Assembly: GCA_024638965.1 (NCBI GenBank) | Contig: JAHEJI010000289.1 | Span: forward strand, 1-47,737 | Direction of reading: 5' to 3' | Length of the DNA stretch: 47,737 nt | From: Planctomycetaceae bacterium | Lineage (GTDB): Bacteria; Planctomycetota; Planctomycetia; Pirellulales; Pirellulaceae | Shown: positions 28,408 through 36,962 of the stretch, in pieces | How the letters are laid out: each line of letters starts with the position of its first letter | Position numbering within the stretch: the first letter of the stretch is position 1 | Notes under the pieces: model-generated | Told to the model about the DNA's origin: nothing | Databases searched by the model: none | Seen by the model: the letters and a program-made list of their open reading frames with translations, nothing else | Made by a program: the position numbers and the translations under genes

Positions 28408-28442
28408 ATAGTTTCAACGCAAACAATTAAATACACCTCAAC

Positions 28443-28476
28443 GCCCGAGTCGCATTAGCCGCTCGGGTGTTTTTTT
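28443..28476 (+). terminator. Strong rho-independent terminator, no normal gene upstream
   Basis: GCCCGAG / CTCGGGT stem with a 12-base loop, then a T run (28470-28476). The nearest upstream conventional gene already has its own terminator, so this one implies a separate transcript. Confidence 0.75.
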
Positions 28477-28694
28477 GTTGGGTGTAATGTCTTTCGATGC
28501 CCGCCTTTCTCACAGGTTGTAGGATGGCGCGCAGCGCGGCTAAATCCGCAATCAAGAAAGGAACAGGAGGAAATGGAGGCAACGGACAAGCAATCAGCGC
28601 CGTCGAAAAGAAAAACGACTCGGGAATGTGTTAGTTGCCGACCGTGACTCTTCACCTTTGCTGCTTGATGATACTCCGTTGCCCCGGTGATCTC

Positions 28695-28713
28695 CGCCAG
28701 GCGAAGTCTGGCG
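28695..28713. repeat. Short hairpin CGCCAG/CTGGCG
   Basis: Perfect six-base arms around GCGAAGT; REP-like, in the repeat-rich gap. Confidence 0.4.
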
Positions 28714-28888
28714 TTCTTGGTGACCCCCAAATCGCCGTAAAGCGCGGGAGTTGGTTGTGCTGCATTACCAACCACGGAAGACACAGAATGGTGCAAATGA
28801 ATTAAGTGGGTTCCGTAGTGAATTTGTCACCTCAGGCGAGTGGATGAACACCACTGAGGTTAAACCCTCACCCGAAGCTGAGACCTCG

Positions 28889-28912
28889 ACCTCTCCCAAA
28901 TTTGGGAGAGGT
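28889..28912. repeat. Perfect 24-base palindrome (CTCTCCC AAATTT GGGAGAG core)
   Basis: A completely self-complementary block, flanked by CCCTCACCCGAAG on the left and TTTAACTGAAGG on the right. From memory, the pattern 'ACCCTCACCC...CTCTCCC...GGGAGAGG' is a widespread intergenic repeat in many bacterial genomes. Confidence 0.65.
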
Positions 28913-29038
28913 TTAACTGAAGGCGACCGCGTGAACGAAGCGTGGATTCCAAACCCGGTTGTTTTGCCGTCGAGCCGATCCACCCGGCTTTTGCGAAAGG
29001 GAAAACTCCGCTGAAGACTCTTTCGAAACTGTTTCTTT

Positions 29039-29911
29039 CTATTCGTCGTTCTTGTCTGTCTTTTTGTCCTTTTTGTTTTCTGTGGTCCGCCCAAGTTTTG
29101 GTTCCGCTGTGTGAGGTCCTGCTTGACGGTCCCTTAACTCTTGATGAATTCTCGCCAATTGCATCATCAAGTTGTTCTTTGTTCCGGGGCTCTGATCTAC
29201 CGCTGAACCGATGAATTGCCTGGCGAGTTTCTCCTGGCCGAGCATTTCGTGATAAAGACCGATGTAAAGATTGGCATAGTAAAGAGGAAGCTCGTTTGGG
29301 CTTTCGGCTTGGGCGACCTCGATGACTTGGTTGGGTTTCAATCGACCCGCGAACAACTCGTAGATTTCTTTCATCGGTACCCGCGTGTCGCGTTGGATTG
29401 GGATCAGTTTGTTTCGCGCAGCATCCAGGTTTTCGACTTTGGCTGCACAAAGCAGGTGCCACACCGCATTCTCGACGTCTTGCGAATTAACGGTCTGATG
29501 GGTTTCAAATTGGGCCTTTCCGTCTTCGAATTTTTGAGCGTAATAAAGCGCCAAGCCTCGCTGCCACAGAAACGGCTTCGACTCGGGCTGAAACTTGATC
29601 ACGTTGTCATAACTTTCGATCGCGCCCGGGATATCGCCAGCGATGAAGCGAATGTCAGCCATCAGCATGTGTAGCCGCGCGTTTTTCGGCTGCTGCGTGA
29701 TCGCCGCTGTGGCCAATTCTTCAGCTTTCGAATAGTCACCTTGTTGAAAACTGGTTTGAGTCGCCTTGATTATCTCACTCAACGACTGCTCGGCCGCTTG
29801 GGAAGCAGATTCAGGCTGACTCGTTTTGCCTTCTGGTGACTGCGCGGAACAGCCAACTTGGTGAGTCAACGCAAAAACAACGGTCAGCCAACAAAAAACA
29901 GTCTTCTGCAT
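29039..29911 (-). CDS. TPR-repeat lipoprotein
   Basis: 290 residues from ATG 29911, with AGGG upstream (a TTG at 29914 adds one residue). Lipoprotein signal: FCWLTVVFALTHQVGC, modified Cys near residue 21. TPR-like helices span about 45-260 (QQGDYSKAEELATAAITQQP; AGDIPGAIESYDNVIKFQPES; LGQEKLARQFIGSAV), and the C terminus is a Lys/Asp-rich tail (ENKKDKKTDKNDE). TPR lipoproteins of this size (such as NlpI) act as periplasmic adaptors; the partner here is unknown. It is divergent from the nitrilase gene. Confidence 0.88.
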   Translation of the reverse strand: MQKTVFCWLTVVFALTHQVGCSAQSPEGKTSQPESASQAAEQSLSEIIKATQTSFQQGDYSKAEELATAAITQQPKNARLHMLMADIRFIAGDIPGAIESYDNVIKFQPESKPFLWQRGLALYYAQKFEDGKAQFETHQTVNSQDVENAVWHLLCAAKVENLDAARNKLIPIQRDTRVPMKEIYELFAGRLKPNQVIEVAQAESPNELPLYYANLYIGLYHEMLGQEKLARQFIGSAVDQSPGTKNNLMMQLARIHQELRDRQAGPHTAEPKLGRTTENKKDKKTDKNDE

Positions 29912-29914
29912 CAA

Positions 29915-30225
29915 TCATCCCTCTTTCCTTAGCAAAAAGCTAACAGCTGGCTCGACGAATCGAAACAGTGCAGTCTCATTGACGTTCCGAAGACTACCAC
30001 TCAAATTAACAGTAGTTGGTCCTCATCGTCATTTGTTGAGTCCAAGACCGAAATAGTCATTGCCGACGGTCCATTCGTTTAACCGCGTTGCCCAAGGTCC
30101 GTATTGCCGATCCAACGCGCGGGGCGTTGCCCACGCAGTTAAACTACGCGTTTTCTCAATCTCGAAACCAGTTAATACGCCGGATCCTCGAATCCATTTT
30201 TCCATTTGTAGTAGAAGTTCATTTA
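29915..30225. other. Divergent intergenic region with REP-like repeat
   Basis: 311 bases between the TPR lipoprotein and nitrilase genes. It holds the second copy of the GTTTAACCGCG repeat (30076-30150). An upstream in-frame extension of the nitrilase frame (from 30088) runs through the repeat and is rejected as coding. Confidence 0.55.
30076..30150. repeat. REP-like inverted repeat, GTTTAACCGCG family, copy 2
   Basis: Left arm CGTTTAACCGCGTTGCCC, right arm TTGCCCACGCAGTTAAAC, imperfectly complementary, with a G+C-rich middle. It shares its left arm with copy 1 at 9932-9982 but has a longer loop. Confidence 0.6.
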
Positions 30226-31056
30226 ATGTCCACAACGAGAATCGCATTAGTTCAACAGTTTTCTTCCTCAAACAAGACGGCAAACTACCAAAAAGGCCTG
30301 CAGGCCGTCAGAACGTCGGCATCCAATGGAGCCCAAATCATTTCGTTTGCCGAACTGGCTTTTGAAAGATTTTATCCGCAATATCCCGCTGGACCTAACG
30401 TCGTGGAACTTGCAGAATCCATTCCGGGTCCTCTCACCGACGCCTTTTCTGCGGTTGCAAAAGAACTGGGAGTCGTCATTGTGCTTAATCTTTTTGAGGC
30501 CGACGGTGAAAAAACGTACGATTCATCGCCTGTGATCGATTCCGATGGTTCTTTGCTTGGCGTGACACGCATGATTCACATCACGGACTATCCGTTTTTT
30601 CATGAGCAGGGTTATTACTCGCCCGGGAATAAAGGCGCTCCCGTTTATGACACGGGATTTGGAAAAATTGGAGTCGCAATTTGTTATGATCGCCACTATC
30701 CCGAGTATATGCGAGCACTGGCTATGGGCGGTGCCGAAATCGTACTTGTGCCGCAGGCCGGTGCGGTCGACGAGTGGCCGGACGGACTCTACGAGGCCGA
30801 GATGCAAGTCTCCGCGTTTCAAAACGGCTATTTTACGGCTCTCTGCAATCGAGTCGGGGAGGAAGAGAAACTCGTATTTGCCGGCGAGTCGTTTGTGTGT
30901 GAGCCCGCAGGTCGAGTAATTGCTCGTGCCGGGCGTGGCTTAGAAGAGATTCTCTATTGTGACCTGGATCTCGATCTAGTGAAAAAATCTCACGCCCATA
31001 AGTTGTTTTTACGGGATCGCCGTCCGGAGTTGTATTCGGACTGGATTGGGAATTGA
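30226..31056 (+). CDS. Carbon-nitrogen hydrolase (nitrilase superfamily)
   Basis: 276 residues from ATG 30226, which begins the first strand (STTRIALVQ); the longer frame from 30088 crosses a repeat. The fold is that of N-carbamoylputrescine amidase and beta-ureidopropionase relatives, which cleave C-N bonds of amides or carbamoyl groups. Catalytic Glu43 (FAELAFERFYP) and nucleophile Cys153 (GVAICYDRHYPEYMRALAMGGAE) are present. At the place of the usual catalytic Lys (YRK-x-H) the sequence reads VTRMIHITD, with Met116. The general frame (HEQGYYSPG) is otherwise intact. Substrate unknown. The methyltransferase gene follows 22 bases later and may be co-transcribed. Confidence 0.9.
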   Translation: MSTTRIALVQQFSSSNKTANYQKGLQAVRTSASNGAQIISFAELAFERFYPQYPAGPNVVELAESIPGPLTDAFSAVAKELGVVIVLNLFEADGEKTYDSSPVIDSDGSLLGVTRMIHITDYPFFHEQGYYSPGNKGAPVYDTGFGKIGVAICYDRHYPEYMRALAMGGAEIVLVPQAGAVDEWPDGLYEAEMQVSAFQNGYFTALCNRVGEEEKLVFAGESFVCEPAGRVIARAGRGLEEILYCDLDLDLVKKSHAHKLFLRDRRPELYSDWIGN

Positions 31057-31078
31057 CTGTCAATTGAACGGGACATCT

Positions 31079-31756
31079 GTGAGCGAAGATCAAGGGCACA
31101 AGAAACCCCAACTAGCCCGCAACTACGATCGAGCAGCGTGGTTTTACGAAGCATCCTCAACGATCTTTTCTCTGGGGCAGATTCAAGCCAGCAAACGAGA
31201 TCAGTTACAATTCATGAAACCAGGCGACAACGTTCTCTATTTGGGAGTTGGCGCGGGAGAAGATGCCTTACTTGCGGCGCGCACGGGAGCCAAGGTCACT
31301 TGTGTGGATATTTCTCAAGGAATGCTGGATCGACTTCAGCTCAAACTTGAAAAGGAAAACCTTGAAATTGAGTTGATTTGCCAAAGCGCATTTGATCACG
31401 ACCGCACTGAGCACTATGACATCTGCGCGACAAATTACTTTTTGAACGTTTTTCGTCCGGACGACATGGCTCGTATGTTGAATCACGCCGCTACACTGGT
31501 TCGACCAGGCGGTAAATTCCTGATTGCCGATGTGGCGGTGCCACAGGGTAATCCGCTGGCAAGGGCATTTACTTTTCTTTACCTCAAAAGCGCGATGTTG
31601 AGCTTTTGGCTGATTGGGCTGGTGCCTCTGCACGAAAACTATGATTATCCGGCGTTATTCGCCGATGCAAACTTGACCCTGGAGCATGTCGAGTTGTTTC
31701 GGCTGGCAAAATTTGGACCTGTCGCTTATCAGAGCATTGTGGGACGCAAACTTTAG
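31079..31756 (+). CDS. Class I SAM-dependent methyltransferase
   Basis: 225 residues from GTG 31079; the frame extends back to TTG 31046 inside the nitrilase gene, but GTG is preceded by CGGGA and starts just before conserved sequence. Motif I is VLYLGVGAGEDALLAARTGA, motif II VTCVDISQGML, and the post-I region has ICATNYFLNVFRPDDM, giving the Rossmann-like SAM fold of the UbiE/MenG branch. A hydrophobic stretch (FTFLYLKSAMLSFWLIGLVPL, about 160-180) suggests a lipid-like or membrane-bound substrate. Not assignable to a pathway. Confidence 0.9.
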   Translation: MSEDQGHKKPQLARNYDRAAWFYEASSTIFSLGQIQASKRDQLQFMKPGDNVLYLGVGAGEDALLAARTGAKVTCVDISQGMLDRLQLKLEKENLEIELICQSAFDHDRTEHYDICATNYFLNVFRPDDMARMLNHAATLVRPGGKFLIADVAVPQGNPLARAFTFLYLKSAMLSFWLIGLVPLHENYDYPALFADANLTLEHVELFRLAKFGPVAYQSIVGRKL

Positions 31757-31828
31757 CGTTGGGGCGTGCTGTCTCTGGCACCGCGGAAACAACTGAACTG
31801 GATGTCAGTCAGCCGCGGCGAGCCGCGT

Positions 31829-32293
31829 TTACATTCGAGCCGCTGGCGCATTTTCGTCTTCGAGTTGCTGAATATAGAGTCGCAGGCGTTCGTTCTCGTC
31901 CGATACGCCTTTGAGTTGCAACATGTTTTCAACTCGCTTGATCAGCTCGACTCGGTTAACGGGCTTGGACAAAAAGTCGTTGGTTCCCGCGTCGACGGCA
32001 CGCTCAATATCTCCTAATTCATTTAAGGCGGTTACCATCAATACCATCACATTTTTCAGCTTGGGATCTGATTTCAGTTTTTGGCAAACTTCAAATCCAC
32101 TCAATTTGGGCATCATCACGTCAAGCAATATCAGATCTGGTTGGAATGAAGCAGTCATTTCCATCGCCTGTTGACCGTCCTCCGCTACTGCGGTCTCGCA
32201 ATCAACGTCAACAAGATAAGCTTCCAATAGTTCTCGATTCGCCTGGTTATCGTCGACGATCAAGATCCGATGTTTGGTGTCGGTCGAATTCAT
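31829..32293 (-). CDS. Single-domain response regulator (CheY/PleD-type receiver)
   Basis: 154 residues: one receiver domain and a short helical tail, with no output domain. Acidic pocket D14-D15, phosphoacceptor D58 (LILLDVMMPKLSGFE), T88 and K110 (FLSKPV) are all present. It resembles the first receiver of PleD-like proteins. The tail (SDENERLRLYIQQLEDENA) is a short coiled coil that could mediate dimerisation or contact with a partner. No kinase is encoded nearby, so it must be phosphorylated by one elsewhere. Confidence 0.95.
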   Translation of the reverse strand: MNSTDTKHRILIVDDNQANRELLEAYLVDVDCETAVAEDGQQAMEMTASFQPDLILLDVMMPKLSGFEVCQKLKSDPKLKNVMVLMVTALNELGDIERAVDAGTNDFLSKPVNRVELIKRVENMLQLKGVSDENERLRLYIQQLEDENAPAARM

Positions 32294-32597
32294 TTGCTCA
32301 CGCCAAAAAAACGGGTCACTTCAAGATTATAGGACTGGCCGACAAGTTCGTCGACCGAAGTAGTGTGGTTGGGGCGTCAAACGCAATACCGTTCATTTTT
32401 GATCGAAAATTATGCGCCACGCGTCATTCCGAGCCGCACATTCCGCCGCGCAGGACAACGAAATAAATGAGCATAGATTATGTGGTTGGTGTTTTGGTGT
32501 ATCAAGTCATTTTAGGAGAACCTTAGCGACAGAAGGATCTCACGTAGATCGACCAGAGATCCTTCACCTCGCTCCACTCGGTTCAGGATGACAATCG
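32294..32597. other. Intergenic region between two minus-strand genes
   Basis: 304 bases; the only feature seen is the GAAGGATCTC hairpin (32532-32565) next to the stop of the HEAT protein gene. Confidence 0.5.
32532..32565. repeat. Inverted repeat GAAGGATCTC/GAGATCCTTC
   Basis: Ten-base perfect arms around a 14-base loop, 32 bases past the stop of the HEAT gene on the minus strand. It is followed by CACCTCGCTCCACTCGGTTCAGGATGAC, split here only in description; units like this are common intergenic repeats in many genomes. It may also act as a transcript end. Confidence 0.5.
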
Positions 32598-34142
32598 TTA
32601 CGCCGGATTGAACGTGGCGAGAAGTTGCCGACCGCGCCAAATCGCGAATGCCAGGTTGAAATCAATCGGGGCGACAGTCGAGCCTTCTCCAACAAAGTTC
32701 ATGGTCTCGCCATCGGCGATGACCGTCCCTTTCTCATTTTCATATTCACAATTGGCAATCAGTGCGATCTTTCCAAAAAAACTGCCCACAAATTGAACTT
32801 CGACAGCTGTAAATTGGTCTGCCGTAGCGAGTTCCTCGTTAAGTCGCCGCCATTCATTTGGAAACGCTTGCTGTGCACGCTCCACGGACATTTGAAAGAT
32901 CTCATCATGGACCGTTTGCCAACCGGCAAACAAAGCGTACGCGTCGTCAATCGACAGGACTTTCAGGTCCGCGCTAAACGCATGAACCAATGGACCACAG
33001 ATCGCCAAATTACTGTACAGCGACTGGCTCGATCCGTACTGGAAACGAAACAGGTAGCATTGCATTGGATGCTCGTAGCTTGGCCAATACATTTCTCGGT
33101 TGTCGACGAGTTCAACCTTGCTGGGTGCGATCCCCATCTGCAATGGCTCGGCAAGCCACATTGCCAGATGGCTCTCCGCTTGCGCGATTTCTCCTTGCAA
33201 TTCCAGGGAAATCTCGTTGAGCAAACCCAATTCTTCGGCGTAAGACAAAACGCGCAAACGCACGATCGGTTCTTCAGCCAGTTTGATCAGGGCTTCGACA
33301 CCAAACTCATCCTCAAGCCTGGCGAGGGCGGCAGCCGCTTCCACCTGAACTCGGCGGTGCTTGAGACTTAATGCCTGATGAAGTTTGCCAATGCATGGTT
33401 CGTACTCGATGATTGCCAAGGTATCACATAGTGAAATGATCAAGGCGACTGAATCAGCGACCTGCTGGCTGATCAGTTGAGGGTCCAGTTTTTCATCGAA
33501 CGATCCTTCTTCAATTCTCCCCAGCTGTCCGACGAGTTGGCCCAGTAGTTCGGTGAGTTCGAAGGCTCGATCGCTGGCTGGATGTTGTTTGATCAATTCC
33601 TCGCGATAATAAAAGTTGAACAAGTCGTAAATCGCCCCCGCCAATTGAAGATGGAGGACACCCTCGGACAGTAGCGATTGCATCATCCATTCCTCCGGCT
33701 CAATGTTCCGATTCATGACCGGTCCAAATGCAATGCTGATGCCGGTCCGATGTTCTGGAGGATTGTGGCAGATTAGCTCGGTCCACGTCTGGATGCACTC
33801 CGGATGATGGCCGATTGCCAACCAGCCGAGCAAATGATTTCGCAGGTTACTCGCCGGAGGAGTCGATTGATACAGGCTCGTGATTTGTCCGAGCGCTTTG
33901 GGCGAAATTGCAGCGTTTTTCTGGTTTGCTCGAATCGACAACGCCGCCACAACCGGCTGCAATATTTGATGTAGCGATTCGTGTTCGGCCAGTTCGACAT
34001 TCATTTCGGCTAAACGGTCAAGCAACAGTTCAGCTTCCGAATCCTCGAACTTTTCAATTTGTGGCCCGCAAGCTGCGACGGCTCGAATTTTGTTCAAGTC
34101 GAGTTGTGCTGCGTGAATCGCTTTAATAATTTCGTCAATCAT
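32598..34142 (-). CDS. HEAT-repeat-containing cytoplasmic protein
   Basis: 514 residues, no signal peptide. It is mostly helical; the clearest HEAT-type unit is LKHRRVQVEAAAALARLEDEFGVEALIKLAEEP (described in parts: residues about 255-285). The last ~180 residues form a different, mixed domain with MYWPSYEHPMQCYLFRFQYG and a conserved-looking WRGRQLLATFNPA end. I do not recognise a named family; the architecture looks like a planctomycete conserved protein. ATG 34142 is at the frame's first Met. No catalytic motif seen. Confidence 0.82.
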   Translation of the reverse strand: MIDEIIKAIHAAQLDLNKIRAVAACGPQIEKFEDSEAELLLDRLAEMNVELAEHESLHQILQPVVAALSIRANQKNAAISPKALGQITSLYQSTPPASNLRNHLLGWLAIGHHPECIQTWTELICHNPPEHRTGISIAFGPVMNRNIEPEEWMMQSLLSEGVLHLQLAGAIYDLFNFYYREELIKQHPASDRAFELTELLGQLVGQLGRIEEGSFDEKLDPQLISQQVADSVALIISLCDTLAIIEYEPCIGKLHQALSLKHRRVQVEAAAALARLEDEFGVEALIKLAEEPIVRLRVLSYAEELGLLNEISLELQGEIAQAESHLAMWLAEPLQMGIAPSKVELVDNREMYWPSYEHPMQCYLFRFQYGSSQSLYSNLAICGPLVHAFSADLKVLSIDDAYALFAGWQTVHDEIFQMSVERAQQAFPNEWRRLNEELATADQFTAVEVQFVGSFFGKIALIANCEYENEKGTVIADGETMNFVGEGSTVAPIDFNLAFAIWRGRQLLATFNPA

Positions 34143-34329
34143 TTTTTTGTTAAGTTGAAGTTAGTCCGATCATTGAGAACCGAATTGATAAAACATTGAT
34201 AAAACCGCGTTGACCCAGAAATTGGGGGTGTGTAGCCTATCGGGCCATCGCTGGCTGTTTTAAGCTGGAGCATGCGCAGTTCTGGACCGGTGCGGTTAAT
34301 TTTCCCAAATCAATCTTTCAAAGATCATC

Positions 34330-35571
34330 GTGACCAAGCGAGTTGTCAAACGAAAACAGGCTCTTTCCTTTCAGCAAATGGATTTGTCGCCGGCAATGGC
34401 GAAAAATCTTGTCGAAATCGGTTATCACAAACCCACTCCAATCCAAGCTGGATTAATTCCGCTTGCACTGGAAGAATGGGACGTGATTGGACAAGCTCGC
34501 ACCGGCACGGGAAAAACTGCCGCCTTTGCGATCCCGATTCTGGAGATGCTTGATCTGAATGTCAGACCTCCTCGACCGCAAGCCCTGATTCTGGCACCGA
34601 CTCGCGAACTGGCCGTCCAAGTCGAAGCAGAAATCAAACGGCTGGCTGGCAGGCAGAGAATTAATACGTGTTGCCTCTACGGCGGTAAGCCAATCCGGCA
34701 GCAAATCACGCGGTTGCGAGCGGGCTGTCACATTGTCGTCGGCACGCCCGGGCGGGTGATTGATCATCTCAATCGCAAGACCCTTGACGTCAAAGACTTG
34801 TGGTGTGTGGTTCTTGATGAAGCGGATCGAATGCTGGACATCGGCTTTCGCCCTGACATTGAACGAATACTTCGACGCTGTCCAGATGAACGACAAACAA
34901 TGTTGTTGAGTGCGACTTTGCCACCGGAAATCCTGGCGCTTGCAAAACGTTACATGTATCGTCCCAAACTGATCAACTTTTCAAACAAGAACCTTTCCTC
35001 CGAAACGATCGAGCAGTTTTACATCAACGTGCCGGGCGAAATGAAATACGACATTCTCGTCCGCTTGCTTGAACGAGAGAAACCAGAACAGTCTATCGTT
35101 TTTTGCCGCACAAAACTGGGAACGGAAAAGCTTTATCGAAAGCTCTTCAAAGGTGGCGTTTTCACTGCCGTGGGAACCATTCACGGGGACATGACTCAGC
35201 CCGCCCGGGATCGGATGATGAAAAAATTTCGCGAGGGAAAAATCAAGATCCTCGTCGCAACCGATGTCGTGGGTCGCGGGATTGATATTTCGAACATCTC
35301 ACACATTATCAATTACGACATTCCCGAACTCAGTGAAGACTATGTTCATCGCGTTGGCCGTACGGCGAGAATGGGAAAACAAGGCGTGGCCTACTCGCTG
35401 GTTACGCCGGAACAAGGTGATGCCCTGACCGCCATCGAGCAGACCATCAATTGTCAGCTGAAACGCGACGAACTGCAAAAAGTCGTCGATGAAATACGCT
35501 TTCAAGGTCGAGATCCCAAAGCACCAAAGCCAGCTAAGAAAATCAAATCTCGATACCGTCGAGCTCTGTGA
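34330..35571 (+). CDS. DEAD-box ATP-dependent RNA helicase
   Basis: 413 residues, GTG start at 34330. All motifs are present in order: Q motif (LSFQQMDLSPAM...PTPIQ), I (ARTGTGKT), Ia (PTRELAVQ), Ib (TPGR), II (VLDEADRML), III (SATLP), IV (SIVFCRT), V (ATDVVGRGIDI), VI (HRVGRTARMG). It remodels RNA, as RhlE/CsdA-type helicases do in ribosome assembly and mRNA decay. The short, basic C-terminal tail (KAPKPAKKIKSRYRRAL) may bind RNA. Monocistronic as far as can be seen. Confidence 0.96.
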   Translation: MTKRVVKRKQALSFQQMDLSPAMAKNLVEIGYHKPTPIQAGLIPLALEEWDVIGQARTGTGKTAAFAIPILEMLDLNVRPPRPQALILAPTRELAVQVEAEIKRLAGRQRINTCCLYGGKPIRQQITRLRAGCHIVVGTPGRVIDHLNRKTLDVKDLWCVVLDEADRMLDIGFRPDIERILRRCPDERQTMLLSATLPPEILALAKRYMYRPKLINFSNKNLSSETIEQFYINVPGEMKYDILVRLLEREKPEQSIVFCRTKLGTEKLYRKLFKGGVFTAVGTIHGDMTQPARDRMMKKFREGKIKILVATDVVGRGIDISNISHIINYDIPELSEDYVHRVGRTARMGKQGVAYSLVTPEQGDALTAIEQTINCQLKRDELQKVVDEIRFQGRDPKAPKPAKKIKSRYRRAL

Positions 35572-35669
35572 CGGTATTTGCCAGGTTATCCCGCGCAGCG
35601 GAATCCAGAGCTCACCATGACTTGGATTTGATGACTCGTCTTTCCGATCATGTGCTGTTGGCGACCCAC

Positions 35670-36632
35670 CTATTCAGCAGGAAACAGGTTGGTCGACAGG
35701 TATCGTTCTCCCAAATCGGGTAACACGACGACGATCAACTTGCCTTTATTTTCTGGGCGTTTGGCGATTTCGACTGCGGCATGTGCCGCGGCACCGCAGC
35801 TGATTCCACAGAACAGGCCTTCTTTGGTTGACAAATCGCGAGTCATCGCAACACAGTCTTCGTCCTGGACCTGAAAGACTTCATCAATAATCTCGACGTT
35901 CAAAACGTCTGGGATGAATCCTGCACCAATCCCTTGAATGGTGTGTTTTCCTGGCTGGAGGTCTTGTCCGCTTTTTTGTTGAGAAATCACGGGGCTGTTG
36001 GCCGGTTCGACCGCAATGGATTTCAGTTGGGGTTTGTATTTCTTGAGAACTTCCGAACAGCCGGTGATGGTGCCGCCTGTTCCAACGCCCGAAACGAGAA
36101 TATCGATCTTGCCGTCGGTGTCGCGCCAGATTTCTTCGGCGGTGGTTTTGCGGTGAATTTCCGGGTTTGCCGGGTTCTTAAATTGTTGTGGCATAAAGTG
36201 GTTATCCTGAGATTCGCATAATTCGGTCGCTTGGCGAATCGCTCCTGGCATCCCTTCGCTAGCTGGCGTGAGAATGATTTCGGCACCCAAAGCTTTGACC
36301 AAACGCCTTCGCTCGATCGACATGCTTTCCGGCATACAGATTTTCAGTTTGTATCCACGGGCGGCGCAGACATAGGCAAGTGCGATTCCTGTGTTGCCAC
36401 TTGTGGGTTCAATAATGATGGTGTCTGAATTGATCAATCCGTCTCTCTCGGCCGCATCAATCATGGCTCGACCAATTCGGTCCTTGACGCTCCAAAGTGG
36501 GTTCATGTTTTCGACTTTGGCGACGACCATTGCAGCGCAGCCTTCGGTGACTCGACGCAGTTTGACGAGCGGGGTATTTCCGATGCACTGCGTAATTTCA
36601 TCATAGATCCGGCCGGCGATCGCTGTAGACAT
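35670..36632 (-). CDS. cysK: Cysteine synthase (O-acetylserine sulfhydrylase)
   Basis: 320 residues from ATG 36632, chosen because AGGAAA lies seven bases upstream and the protein then begins just before the conserved GNTPLVKL; the frame is open 13 codons further. PLP-dependent fold type II. Lys50 in NPLWSVKDR is the PLP-binding lysine; [14 protein letters not shown] binds the substrate carboxylate; [10 protein letters not shown] binds the PLP phosphate. It makes cysteine from O-acetylserine and sulfide in the cytoplasm. Serine acetyltransferase is not adjacent. Confidence 0.95.
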   Translation of the reverse strand: MSTAIAGRIYDEITQCIGNTPLVKLRRVTEGCAAMVVAKVENMNPLWSVKDRIGRAMIDAAERDGLINSDTIIIEPTSGNTGIALAYVCAARGYKLKICMPESMSIERRRLVKALGAEIILTPASEGMPGAIRQATELCESQDNHFMPQQFKNPANPEIHRKTTAEEIWRDTDGKIDILVSGVGTGGTITGCSEVLKKYKPQLKSIAVEPANSPVISQQKSGQDLQPGKHTIQGIGAGFIPDVLNVEIIDEVFQVQDEDCVAMTRDLSTKEGLFCGISCGAAAHAAVEIAKRPENKGKLIVVVLPDLGERYLSTNLFPAE

Positions 36633-36962
36633 TTTGAGTTTCCTTTTTGACTGAGTGCGTGAACTGCACAAAACAACATGAAGAAATTGGCATTTCCCGG
36701 GAGATTTCCACGGAGTATAGCAAAGCTACCCCATAACCGTGAGTGTTGATCTGCTGGCGAATCGCCGTTTCTAGAGCACATTTGGTTTACGTTTGGCGCC
36801 TTTTCGTCGGTTTCTTCGGGCAATCAGAACGCCACGACCGCGATACGTCCGTGCGACACGCACTGGCCTGGTTTGGACGTTGAAGTGAGCAATCCGCGCT
36901 GCTTTGATTCGCGAAATACTTTATATGAAAGGTTGATAAAAGGTGTCTTGTGCTAAACCAAA
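36633..36962. other. Divergent intergenic region, cysK / nuclease-like gene
   Basis: 330 bases. Close to cysK is its ribosome-binding site. A very basic 30-codon frame on the minus strand (36771-36863, GTG start) is noted as a possible micro-ORF but is weakly supported. TATATG at 36922-36927 could be a -10 for the plus-strand gene. Confidence 0.4.

Larger units (their letters stand above)
28140..28476 (+). ncRNA. Candidate isolated small transcript carrying two mini-ORFs
   Basis: Bounded by the PIN-TRAM terminator on the left and its own strong terminator at 28443-28476 on the right. No gene of normal size fits. It contains GCGGATCCGC (10-base palindrome), an extended -10-like TGGTATGTT at 28183-28191 with no good -35, two strong Shine-Dalgarno sites each followed by a tiny ORF, and local hairpins (GCGG/CCGC at about 28391-28404). 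It lacks the hallmarks of SRP RNA, RNase P RNA and tmRNA. It could be a small RNA, a pair of translated micropeptides, or a leader that has lost its gene. No experimental support; transcript coordinates are inferred. Confidence 0.35.
28477..29038. other. Intergenic region rich in repeat remnants
   Basis: About 560 bases with no convincing gene on either strand. It holds a CGCCAG/CTGGCG hairpin (28695-28713), a long palindrome (28889-28912) and an ACCACGGAAGACACAGA-type fragment common as intergenic filler. Open frames up to 109 codons lack domain-like sequence. Confidence 0.55.

Noticed and set aside
28218..28430. 70-codon TTG-started frame over the small transcript
   Set aside because: TTG start without a placed ribosome-binding site; the two short frames with perfect sites fit better, and the sequence looks random.
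28140..28476. SRP RNA, RNase P RNA or tmRNA
   Set aside because: The expected core sequences (such as GGAAGCAGCC, GAGGAAAGTCC, or the tmRNA tRNA-like ends) are absent.
28860..29462. 200-codon open frame on - overlapping the TPR lipoprotein and the palindrome
   Set aside because: It overlaps the TPR gene in another frame and is low-complexity Arg/Ser-rich; no conserved motif.
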